From Clostridiales bacterium UBA1775 (lineage in GTDB: Bacteria; Bacillota; Clostridia; Monoglobales; Firm-18): a stretch of 52,557 bases of DNA. The position numbers were made by a program, and so were the translations under genes. This document shows positions 36,401 to 44,231 of the stretch, piece after piece. Below the pieces are notes generated by a model. It was not told the DNA's origin. It saw nothing but the letters and a program-made list of their open reading frames with translations, and did not search any database. Location of the stretch: NCBI GenBank assembly GCA_002314595.1, contig DCGP01000002.1, positions 7,877 to 60,433 on the forward strand. The letters are read 5' to 3'. Position 1 is the first letter of the stretch, and every line of letters starts with the position of its first letter.

Positions 36401-37312
36401 GAAAAAGATGTTGATTATGTAACACCGGTAGGAAATGCAGTAAGAAAAATTTCTGCTTTTGGGGACTGGGCAATATCTCAGGAAAGCGGAACAGTTTCAA
36501 GTGTACCAAAGGTTTATGTTTCAAATGACGGTATGGTTATCACTGCCAACCATATTGACCCGTTTTATGGTTCTGTTTGTTATACAAGATACGAAGGAGA
36601 CCTTTCGGGATTGACAGACAAACATACCTACGAAATTAAAATTGATAAAAACTCTGTAATGTCCGGCTTGATGATTAAGTTTTATATGCATAATGAGGAT
36701 AAAAGCTTCTATTTGCTTGATATAGAAGGTAAAAACAGCACAATGAATGTTTGGGCATTCTATAAAATCGAAAGTGGTAGGGTTGTATATTCAACATTTG
36801 GTGAAAAATTTGCTGATTATACAACTGACAGAAACGGCCCGTTACACGGTATTGCAACTATTACAATATCAGTTGACGGCAACAAAATTGATTGGTCAAT
36901 AGTCGGTAGGAGATACAACAACAGAAAGTATACCGGTGGTGGTACTTACGAAGACCCGGAACCGTTTACAATAGACCCAAGAAATACAACATTTGGCTTG
37001 GCTACATATGCTGAGTACGATGTACGTACTGTTACTGTAAAATCAATTAAGTTAACAGGAGATACATCTGACAAAACAATTTTGCAATCACCAATTAACG
37101 AAAGTATGTATGTAGATACCTCCGGTATGTTAGGAAGCCCTGTTTTATTGTTCAAAGGGGACGGAAAATTCTATGTATTGAAGGACAATGTTGGAGACGG
37201 ATTTATCAACGTTCCGAAGTCAACTTATGACGGTAAGTATACAAGTATGTATCTTTGGGATTTGGAAACACTAAAACCAAAGACTTCTCCTGTTGATTTA
37301 ACAATAAAATAA
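33410..37312 (+). CDS. Giant secreted GH-A-like glycosidase + cassette (paralog 6)
   Basis: A 1300-residue exported enzyme with a signal peptide (about 1-28). Barrel about 55-540: ARWGGGTAN, acid/base Glu237 in YELGNEYYF (Tyr replaces Asn or Asp after the catalytic Glu), nucleophile Glu360 in HTEHALW, and GVAYHAYYGG. Then lectin-like 560-794, beta domain 820-915, Big2 925-985, lectin-like 990-1222, and C-terminal tail ending LWDLETLKPK. It pairs most closely with paralog 7: both have PEETLNF/PEETVNF, similar leader DNA and an ACVDG-type linker to the tail. It has its own promoter and a strong terminator. Substrate unknown; an extracellular, non-anchored hydrolase is inferred. Confidence 0.83.
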   Translation: MKLKGLNKALSSLMLATVMATSVSLVAYAVSSSDINTAISNRDYETAHNLIFTESGSGSSTNTVNISVNENNELKDFNANVMGMQCEIMNYGLNFFDRYTNNLSEGYYAIADKMYDIPTARWGGGTANLVHWLNNIGPKEDRKASYYINNLSRQKIGKLAFNPTDMGPVEFIKAIYASNPDASFMFVIPMDVQTPEETLNFTRFLLDDKNESEWGALRASYGIENPVKLLGYELGNEYYFLAEPEDGMDKNSQAYADYKAEAINNYISISKDHYKAVHDVYPDVKFYPCVNGRSERAGTHDWNSTVASELCTLPGVDGVAYHAYYGGIPWGVVGDENEIEKLQQLCVETIGRRVNIVHTEHALWSSNQGVRRLSLEAALAEASFISRMARRDDIVSADYHSYTTWGTWGFYTKSGNKFYEMGVNKVYKMFQENYGNKLVETNVTSDGHGIACWGEYLVTKAPNGNLVLSFLNNSESADMSVNLSFAKDYTLIKKSVFTAPNMASLVIDEATKDVFSLKTTYEEEEHFNNIVVPVKSVVVITLAKPGTFESHLSEEKDITMVDDDFEDYPLSQSPIYLDKTDGATSKKLCGDWKTMLHRSVVYNANSQVSVVNASGNKMVHMTPTAVSYTVSGFPLLEYDGDYSSLSNKFAIEFDVDKSSVQTGCGVKFMMHNNGNNYYVLWLNGAKDEQYLWTFAKVENGTVSYSENGEAYTDRAADPNGALHGFNHIKVEYDNGEITWTIDGKRYCQRDYDVTKTYDDPTPFTVNPKDTRIGFGCNASISNNAYIVAYYDNIKITTFGKEMEQYPVEPEYPDLQKDENSTDEFVVNGEPDDVIYVERKIKYNDDGVYQTPVPSTVRKLINKGDENATVYVSTDEYSYKKLVDLAPGEEFVNTLTAKEYSYIKIDGCQDVEVYTDLNSSEVFTAEKDYGKISARIGGSEENITYSSSNRNIALIEDGYFIPLRNGVATITATNGAESVSKEVNVKKFGEYYDDFKTYEKDVDYVTPVGNAVRKISAFGDWAISQESGTVSSVPKVYVSNDGMVITANHIDPFYGSVCYTRYEGDLSGLTDKHTYEIKIDKNSVMSGLMIKFYMHNEDKSFYLLDIEGKNSTMNVWAFYKIESGRVVYSTFGEKFADYTTDRNGPLHGIATITISVDGNKIDWSIVGRRYNNRKYTGGGTYEDPEPFTIDPRNTTFGLATYAEYDVRTVTVKSIKLTGDTSDKTILQSPINESMYVDTSGMLGSPVLLFKGDGKFYVLKDNVGDGFINVPKSTYDGKYTSMYLWDLETLKPKTSPVDLTIK

Positions 37313-37319
37313 TATGATT

Positions 37320-37360
37320 AGATACGGCTTTTTTGAAAGAAAATGCCGTATCTTTTTTTT
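37320..37360 (+). terminator. Intrinsic terminator after enzyme paralog 6
   Basis: The 9-bp stem AGATACGGC / GCCGTATCT, with T and A runs extending the pairing inside the loop, then eight T. Confidence 0.92.
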
Positions 37361-37427
37361 GACAGAAATTTATCAAAATATTGAAATAAATTTGTAAAAA
37401 AATTTTCGAAAAAATAATAAAAAAATC

Positions 37428-37456
37428 TTGATTTTTTGACACTTTTAGTTTATAAT
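37428..37456 (+). promoter_or_regulatory. Promoter of the enzyme/SLH operon
   Basis: TTGATT (37428-37433), a 17-bp spacer and TATAAT (37451-37456). I see no other terminator before 49580, so this promoter probably serves five genes from 37519 to 49507. Confidence 0.85.
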
Positions 37457-37466
37457 ATATGTGTAT

Positions 37467-37503
37467 GTTTATGGAATTATAAACTTGTTGATGTTTTATC
37501 AAC
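37467..37503 (+). promoter_or_regulatory. Tandem palindromes in the leader of the enzyme/SLH operon
   Basis: GTTTAT-N6-ATAAAC (37467-37484) is followed 2 nt later by GTTGAT-N5-ATCAAC (37487-37503), just downstream of the -10 and ending 5 nt before the TGGAGG ribosome binding site. They could be operator sites or paired mRNA hairpins. The second is almost the same as 9504-9520. Confidence 0.6.
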
Positions 37504-37518
37504 TTTTGGAGGTGAAAA

Positions 37519-40500
37519 ATGGACGATTGTTTTAGGCGAAAATTATTATCAGCTCTGCTTAGTGCTTCGATAATCACTTCAAGTATGACGACCTTCGCAA
37601 GTATCGGTTACAAAGACGTTAATGCTCTTATTAAAGCAGAGAATATTGCAGGTGCAGAAAAACTGATTTGGACTGAAGAATCGTGTACGGGAACTGAATC
37701 CATTACAATATCAATTGACGAGGACGACGAGCTTCGGGATTTTAACAAAAATATAATGGGTATGCAGTGCGAAGTAATGGAGTATGGTGATAACTTCTTT
37801 AACAGATACACCAACCAATTTTCAGATGGTTATTTGGCAATGGCAGACAAGTTGTACGAAATCCCGACAGCAAGATGGGGTGGAACAACAACCAACTTTG
37901 TAAACTTGGTTAATAATATCGGCCCTCTTGAAAGCAGAAAGGATAGCGTGTTTGTTGCATCTGATGGTGGCAACAAGGTTGGAGACTATGCTCATGAGCC
38001 TGTTGATATGGGCCCTGTGGAGTTTATCAAATCAATTCAAGCAGTTAACCCAAATGCGTCCTTTATGTTCGTAATTCCGTTGTATGTTCAAACTCCGGAA
38101 GAAACAGTAAACTTTACAAGGTTTCTGTTAGATGATAAAGACGAGTCCGAATGGGGTGCACTTCGTGCTTCATACGGTATTGAAAAGCCTGTTAATTTGT
38201 TAGGATATGAGCTTGGTAATGAAAATTATTTTAGGGCAGAGCCTGACAGAGTAAATGCAGATTATAGTAAGATGACAGCAACTGCAAAGGAAGATTATGA
38301 AATATCCAAGGAATATATTGATGGTAGAGATGAGGCAATTAAAAATTATTGCGACAGAGCATTGCTTCACTTAAATGCAGTTCACCAGGCTTACCCGGAA
38401 GTTAAGCTTTATCCTTGTGTTGACGGTAATCCTCTTCGAGTAAGTACAGACCCATGGAATAGGGCGATTGCTAAAAACTTTGCAAATGTAGATGGTTTTG
38501 GCGGTGTTGCTTATCACGCATACTACGCTGCAATGGGAGAGGGCTTAGGAACAGACGAATGGCAACTTAGCGTATTGCAAAATATATTTACAGAAGAAAC
38601 CGGTGCTCCAACAAAGGTAGCTCATACAGAACACGCTATTTGGTCATCAAACGAACAGGTTAGACGAGAATCCTTAGAGGCTGCACTTGCTGAATCCTCA
38701 TTCATTACAAGAATGCAGTATAGAAGCGACATAGTTTCAGCAAACTATCACACAATATGTGCAAATGGTTCTACTTGGGGGTTCTTTTACAGAACAGGCA
38801 AGAAGTATTACGAAATGGGTGTTAACAAGGTTTATAAGCTGTACCAACAAAACTGGGGCAACAAGGTTGTTAATTATTATAGCATAGTTGATGAATTACC
38901 TTGGAAAACAGACCAGCTTGTTACAAAAGCACCAAATGGTGATTTGATAGTTACACTTTCAAACTTTATGCCAGATAAAAAGCTTACGGTTAACTTTACT
39001 TGTAAAGATGAATATGACTTAATTAAAAAGAGTGTATTTACAGCACCTAACTTGGCATCTTATGTAATGAATGATAATACAGAAAACGTATTTAGTTTAA
39101 CTACAACATACGAAAACGAAAAGAATGTTTCAAGTGTAACAATGCCTGCTAAGTCGTTAGTTGTTTTAACACTTGCAAAGCCGGGCACTTATGAGGAGCA
39201 TACAGCAGGTGAGGTAATTCCTGATGAATCGGAAAGCCCAACTGTTAAGAAAGATGAAAACAGTGCAGATACATTTGTTAAAAATGGTGAACCGGAAAAT
39301 GTTATATACATAGGTAGAAATACTATTACAAATAATAAAAATATTTACCATATTCCCACAGCGTCAGCAATTAGAAAGTTGGTAAATGTGGGTGATGAAA
39401 ACGCAACGGTTTATGTTTCAAGGGACGACTACTCCTACAAGAAGTTGGCAGACCTTGCACCGGGTGAAAGCTTTATAAATACATTAACGGATATGAAATA
39501 TTCGTATGTTAAATTAGATGGTTGCCAAGATGTTGTCATTTACACAGATTTAAATGATAACGATGTATATGTTGCAGAAAAGGATTATGGCAAGATTTCT
39601 GCGAAGGTTGGAGGAAGTACAGAGAATATAACTTATACTTCTTCAAACAGAAATGTGGCTATTATAGAAGATGGATATTTTGTTCCTCTTCGCAATGGCA
39701 CAACAACAATTACTGCTACTAACGGAATTGAAAGTATTTCAAAGACTGTAAATGTAAAAGCCTTTACAGAATATTTTGAAGACTTCCAATCATACGAAAA
39801 GGATGTTACATTTAAAACTCCCTTAGGGTTTGCAGTTCGTAAAATACCTATATTCGGTGATTGGGCATTATCTCAACAGAAAAAGACAATCAACAACAAC
39901 CCAACAGTTAAGGCTACAACAAATGGTATGGTAATATCTGCGGCAGCAGGAGTTTCGCCTACAAGCAATTCAGTTGCTTATTGCAGATATGAAGGAGATA
40001 TGTCAGCGCTTACCGAAAACTATAATATAGAAGTAAATTACACCAAAGGCTCTGTATTAGCAGGGATTATTGTTAAGTTCCATATGCATAACGAGGATAA
40101 CAATTACTATATGTTAGTTATATCCGGCAAAAATGCAGAGATGAAAACTTGGTCATTCTATAAAATAGTTGACAAGCAAGTTGTTTACCAACAACATGGT
40201 GAGGATATTACCGGCTATACTACTAATAAAACAGGGCCACTTCACAGTTCCGGTGTTATAAACATCAGTGTTGAGGGAAATAAGATATCCTGGACAATAG
40301 ACGGCAAAAGATACAACAATATAAAATACTCCGGTGGAGGAAGCTATGTTGATGAAGAGCCGTTTATGATAGCTCCAAGAAATACAACATTTGGTTTTAG
40401 TTGTAATGGTGATTCGGCATCAAGAAATATTACCATTAAATCAGTTAAAATTACAGGGGATACATCAGACAAAACAATATTACAATCACCCATAAACGAT

Positions 40501-40719
40501 GATTTGTATGTAGATGTATCAAGTTACAGCGGAACACCTGCTTTGCTTTTCAAAGGCGAACAGGAAGGAATAAGTAAATTTAATATGGTTGAGGATACGG
40601 TTGGAGACGGTTTCATAAAGGTTCCAAAGGTTCTTTATGAAAATAAGTATTCAAAGATGTATCTTTGGGACATGTCAACGTTGAAACCACTTCAATCAAT
40701 ATTTAATTTATATAAATAA
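37519..40719 (+). CDS. Secreted GH-A-like glycosidase, cassette lacking the first lectin module (paralog 7)
   Basis: A 1066-residue exported enzyme, about 235-300 residues shorter than its paralogs. Barrel about 52-545 with ARWGGTTTN, acid/base Glu235 in YELGNENYF and nucleophile Glu371 in HTEHAIW. The barrel runs directly into the beta domain (583-675), Big2 (690-750), a lectin-like module (750-985) and a C-terminal tail ending LWDMSTLKPL. The first lectin module is cleanly absent, with no frameshift. The start at 37519 has a good GGAGGTG site; the signal peptide N-terminus (MDDCFRRK) is unusually acidic at residues 2-3. It leads an operon with four SLH genes (31 bp to the next), so it may work near the surface although it has no anchor itself. 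Confidence 0.83.
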   Translation: MDDCFRRKLLSALLSASIITSSMTTFASIGYKDVNALIKAENIAGAEKLIWTEESCTGTESITISIDEDDELRDFNKNIMGMQCEVMEYGDNFFNRYTNQFSDGYLAMADKLYEIPTARWGGTTTNFVNLVNNIGPLESRKDSVFVASDGGNKVGDYAHEPVDMGPVEFIKSIQAVNPNASFMFVIPLYVQTPEETVNFTRFLLDDKDESEWGALRASYGIEKPVNLLGYELGNENYFRAEPDRVNADYSKMTATAKEDYEISKEYIDGRDEAIKNYCDRALLHLNAVHQAYPEVKLYPCVDGNPLRVSTDPWNRAIAKNFANVDGFGGVAYHAYYAAMGEGLGTDEWQLSVLQNIFTEETGAPTKVAHTEHAIWSSNEQVRRESLEAALAESSFITRMQYRSDIVSANYHTICANGSTWGFFYRTGKKYYEMGVNKVYKLYQQNWGNKVVNYYSIVDELPWKTDQLVTKAPNGDLIVTLSNFMPDKKLTVNFTCKDEYDLIKKSVFTAPNLASYVMNDNTENVFSLTTTYENEKNVSSVTMPAKSLVVLTLAKPGTYEEHTAGEVIPDESESPTVKKDENSADTFVKNGEPENVIYIGRNTITNNKNIYHIPTASAIRKLVNVGDENATVYVSRDDYSYKKLADLAPGESFINTLTDMKYSYVKLDGCQDVVIYTDLNDNDVYVAEKDYGKISAKVGGSTENITYTSSNRNVAIIEDGYFVPLRNGTTTITATNGIESISKTVNVKAFTEYFEDFQSYEKDVTFKTPLGFAVRKIPIFGDWALSQQKKTINNNPTVKATTNGMVISAAAGVSPTSNSVAYCRYEGDMSALTENYNIEVNYTKGSVLAGIIVKFHMHNEDNNYYMLVISGKNAEMKTWSFYKIVDKQVVYQQHGEDITGYTTNKTGPLHSSGVINISVEGNKISWTIDGKRYNNIKYSGGGSYVDEEPFMIAPRNTTFGFSCNGDSASRNITIKSVKITGDTSDKTILQSPINDDLYVDVSSYSGTPALLFKGEQEGISKFNMVEDTVGDGFIKVPKVLYENKYSKMYLWDMSTLKPLQSIFNLYK

Positions 40720-40750
40720 AAAATCTTTATTAAAGAGAGGGGATTCCAAA

Positions 40751-43540
40751 ATGGGAAACAAAAACAAATTTAGAAGCATACTTTCCTTGCTTCTATGCGT
40801 ATGCGTGGTTGTTACAACAATGACATTTACATTTGCTGTATCAGCTGACGCAGAGGAGGTTTACTTCGAAGACTTCGAAGACTTTGATGTTTCAAGTTCT
40901 TTTGTAGAATACGGAACATCACTTGGTAACGGATGGTCTGTAGCACAGGGTGCAGGTATCGCACTTTCTCAAATGCCTACAGGTGCTATCGAAGAAAAGA
41001 ACGAAAACAAGAGCCTTGCATTTACAGGTGTTTCTTGTAATCCGGATGCTTATTTAAACAGACAAGGTATTATTCATTTCCAAGGTAAGGAATTGAAAAA
41101 CCTAAGCTCAACTTACAAAATCAAGTTTGATTTTAGTAAAGACAGTGCTGCCAGCGGTTTTGGTATTAAGTTTAATTTAAGCCCATCAAAGTCAGACTAT
41201 TATTACCTAATAATCGGTGGTACTGAAAGTGATGAACTATGGAAGTTCTACAAGGTTGTAGCAGATACAAAGAAGGTTGAAATTAAATCAGCAGACAAGT
41301 ATAAAAGTGCAACATCATCACCGGGTTCATTTACTGATGGTACTGTAGAAATCATCGTAGATGGCGGAAGACTTTCTTGGACAATTACAGGTACAAGATA
41401 TCAAAACAAGAAAAACAACGTTTCAAAGGGTAACTACTACGATGCAAACCCATTTACAATGAGTGCATCTGAATGTGGTATCGGTTTTGGTGCAGGTTTT
41501 ACATCAACAGCAGGTTCAAGAATAATAAGAATTGATAATTTATCACTTTCAAATGTTAAGAGATATGTAGACTTTGACCCGGCTGAAATGCTTTACAAGA
41601 ACATTTCACAATGTCAAGAGGTTAATGAATTTGATGCTGCTTACCCAATTAGAAAGATTCAAGCATTAGACCTTGCAAACCAAACAGTTGGTATTGATTT
41701 TGAAGGTCCAACTTCAAGCACAAACATTACAGCAACATTTGACGAAAATGGTGTTTGGTCAAATCACGAAGATTTCTCTTTATTTAATAAGGTAACAATG
41801 CCATCAGGTTTTATGTATGACGATTTAGCAATTTTAACAGAAGTTGATGGTACAGAATTAACAGACAAAATGTATCTTGACGATGTTAGAAATGTTATGT
41901 ACCCGGTAACAGGTAATGAATTAGAACCTTCAAACTTTAAATGGACTTCATCAAACCCTGAGGTTGCTACTGTTAGCAATGGTAGAGTTAAGGCTCTAAA
42001 ACGTGGTACATCAGTTATTACAGCAACATTAGGTGATGTAGCTTATACATTAACTGTTAATGTAATGGGTGAAATTGATGCTGCTATAGAAAAGAATGAC
42101 ATTGATGGTTATATTGCTTCAAAACAACCTATCATCAATGCAATTAACAACGCTATTGCAACAAGCGACAACGAAGCATTAACAGATATCTTAGCTTGCA
42201 CAGGTACAACAAAGCTTTCAGATATCAGAGATATTGATGTAAAAGGTATTACAGCATTATCTCCATCAGAATTAAGTCAATTCGTTAGCAGAATTATGAC
42301 ATACGATTCTATTAAGCTACAAGATGTAGAAGATGTTACATCAATTCAAAACCTAATCGATTCAGAACTTATTGTTGGTAAGTTGAATAATCTTGAAGAT
42401 ACAAGTGAAATTGAATCATTACTTACAGATAATGCAAAAGTTTTGGGTATCAACTTAGAAAACGAATTCTACATTAAAAATAAACAAGATTCATTAGAAG
42501 CACTTTGCTTCCACGTATTTAAGAACCTTAAAGACGTAAAAGACACATTTAGCGAAGTGTATATTATAATGAGTTACCATGATGCAATTGGTACAACAGT
42601 TGTTAGAAATGTCATTACAACATGTATCGATGAAATCGGTGTTGACAAAGCTAAGTTTGAAAAAGTTGATGATGAATCATTATATTCATACTTGCTAAAA
42701 TCAAAGAGTTCAATTACAACATTGGCAAGCTTAAAGAATGCAATTGAAACATTTGTAATTCCAAAATCAACACCAGGTAGCAGTGGTGGCAATGGTTCAG
42801 GCGGTGTTACAAGAGGTTCAACTATATCTTCATCAGCAGATGACAGCGTTATTGTAAGCCCTGATGTTAAGGCTCAAGCAGAACAACCGGTTGAAGCTGC
42901 ATCAGTAACATTATTTACAGATGTAACAAGAGACGATTGGTTCTATGATTATGCTGAACACCTAAAAGGTATTAAGGTAATCAATGGTTACGAAGACGGC
43001 ACATTTAAGCCGGCAGCTAATGTTTCAAGAGCTGAATTTGTTAAGATGGTTATGACTGCTTGCAACATTGGTGATTTAACAACAAAATCTGTTGAGGACG
43101 AAGAAGCAGAAGATGAAGTAATATTTGAAGATGTTGTTCCTACAGATTGGTATTACAAATATATGGTAGAAGCAAATAAAAATGGCATTGTATTTGGTGA
43201 TACAGACAGCAGATGTTATCCAAATGATATGATTACTCGTGAAGAAATGTCATTGATTCTATACAGAGCAGCATTAAAGATGGGTAAATACATTAGTGCT
43301 GACAACATTGATTTCTCATTTACAGATGAAGCATCAATCAGTGATTGGGCTTACCATGCAATCATCAGCTTGAAAAACTCCGGTTTCGTAAGTGGCGATG
43401 AAACAGGTGCATTCAAACCTCAATCAAATGCTACAAGAGCTGAAGTTGCAGCACTTATTTCAAAATTCTTAAAAACAGAAACAGTAGACCCTGCTACATT
43501 AGTAGTAGAAGAAAGCGTGGAGGAAGCAGATGAAAAGTAA
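40751..43540 (+). CDS. SLH-anchored lectin/Big2 surface protein
   Basis: A 929-residue exported protein. Signal peptide (about 1-33); lectin-like module (35-274; TYKIKFDFSKDSAASGFGIK and SWTITGTRYQNKK match the cassette lectin motifs); Big2 (350-440; FKWTSSNPEVATVSNGRV); a helical region (440-670); a Ser/Gly linker (PGSSGGNGSGG, about 675); and three SLH repeats at about 717-775, 790-845 and 853-912 (FKPAANVSRAEF, YPNDMITREEM, FKPQSNATRAEV). SLH triplets bind pyruvylated secondary cell-wall polymer. I infer that this protein displays the same glycan-binding module found on the soluble enzymes at the cell surface. It overlaps the next gene by 11 bp. Confidence 0.88.
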   Translation: MGNKNKFRSILSLLLCVCVVVTTMTFTFAVSADAEEVYFEDFEDFDVSSSFVEYGTSLGNGWSVAQGAGIALSQMPTGAIEEKNENKSLAFTGVSCNPDAYLNRQGIIHFQGKELKNLSSTYKIKFDFSKDSAASGFGIKFNLSPSKSDYYYLIIGGTESDELWKFYKVVADTKKVEIKSADKYKSATSSPGSFTDGTVEIIVDGGRLSWTITGTRYQNKKNNVSKGNYYDANPFTMSASECGIGFGAGFTSTAGSRIIRIDNLSLSNVKRYVDFDPAEMLYKNISQCQEVNEFDAAYPIRKIQALDLANQTVGIDFEGPTSSTNITATFDENGVWSNHEDFSLFNKVTMPSGFMYDDLAILTEVDGTELTDKMYLDDVRNVMYPVTGNELEPSNFKWTSSNPEVATVSNGRVKALKRGTSVITATLGDVAYTLTVNVMGEIDAAIEKNDIDGYIASKQPIINAINNAIATSDNEALTDILACTGTTKLSDIRDIDVKGITALSPSELSQFVSRIMTYDSIKLQDVEDVTSIQNLIDSELIVGKLNNLEDTSEIESLLTDNAKVLGINLENEFYIKNKQDSLEALCFHVFKNLKDVKDTFSEVYIIMSYHDAIGTTVVRNVITTCIDEIGVDKAKFEKVDDESLYSYLLKSKSSITTLASLKNAIETFVIPKSTPGSSGGNGSGGVTRGSTISSSADDSVIVSPDVKAQAEQPVEAASVTLFTDVTRDDWFYDYAEHLKGIKVINGYEDGTFKPAANVSRAEFVKMVMTACNIGDLTTKSVEDEEAEDEVIFEDVVPTDWYYKYMVEANKNGIVFGDTDSRCYPNDMITREEMSLILYRAALKMGKYISADNIDFSFTDEASISDWAYHAIISLKNSGFVSGDETGAFKPQSNATRAEVAALISKFLKTETVDPATLVVEESVEEADEK

Positions 43541-44213
43541 AAAGCTAATTGCGTGTCTGTCAATTTTAGTATTGCTTTGTATGACATTCCAAGTTTGCTT
43601 TGCTTCTTCAACAGATGTAATTACTGAAATGGTTACAAATACAGTTGAAACCGAAGAAGCAGAAGGGGTAGTCTTTAATGACATTGCTTTCTGTTGGGCA
43701 AAGAACGACATACTTGCTCTTGCAGAGGCAAAAGTAGTTAGCGGTAAAGAAGAAGGAATATTTGCTCCAAATGACGACATTACAAAGGCAGAATTTGCTG
43801 CATTGTTAGTTAAGGGAATGAACATTCCGATTATTGAAACATACGAAACAGCATTTGCCGATGTTCCGGCTGATGAATGGTATGCTAAATACGCTAATAC
43901 ATTAGGTTATAAGGCAATAGTAAGAAAAGAAGGCAACTTTGAACCAAACTCAAATATCAAGCTTAAAGATGCAGTTACAATGCTTTATTCACTTGCAAGT
44001 GATAATCCAAGCATTAACCAAAACAACTACGTTGAAACATATAAGTGGTATGGATATTTGACAGATTATCAAAAAGATGCATTTGCATATGCACTTGATA
44101 ACAAACTAATCAACAAGCTATTTGAATATGCAACATTTAGCCCGGAACGAGAAATCAATCGTGCAGAGGCTGCAACGCTTGTAAACAAATTTAGAAACCA
44201 TTATGGTATATAG
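43530..44213 (+). CDS. Stand-alone SLH-domain surface protein
   Basis: A 227-residue exported protein consisting of a signal peptide (1-26) and an SLH region (about 45-227) with little else. It starts 11 bp inside the upstream gene with GGAGG at 43519-43523, implying translational coupling. Its repeats contain FAPNDDITKAEFAALL, DVPADEWYAKYANTLGYK and REINRAEAATLVNKFRNHYG. The whole SLH region resembles the C-terminal part of the catalytic protein encoded next (shared WYGYL/WYKNL, AYALDNKLINKLFE and the ending FRxHYGI). This suggests domain duplication by gene fusion or fission. It may occupy anchor sites or pair with the enzyme; its function is not known. Confidence 0.88.
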   Translation: MKSKKLIACLSILVLLCMTFQVCFASSTDVITEMVTNTVETEEAEGVVFNDIAFCWAKNDILALAEAKVVSGKEEGIFAPNDDITKAEFAALLVKGMNIPIIETYETAFADVPADEWYAKYANTLGYKAIVRKEGNFEPNSNIKLKDAVTMLYSLASDNPSINQNNYVETYKWYGYLTDYQKDAFAYALDNKLINKLFEYATFSPEREINRAEAATLVNKFRNHYGI

Positions 44214-44231
44214 GACAGGAGGTAGAAAGTT

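Noticed and set aside
12983..40719. Sortase-anchored enzymes
   Set aside because: None of the C-termini has LPXTG plus a hydrophobic segment and basic tail.
40728..40745. CTTTATTAAAG before 40751 as a terminator
   Set aside because: Only a short stem without a T-run, and it overlaps the ribosome binding site region; the operon is read as continuous.
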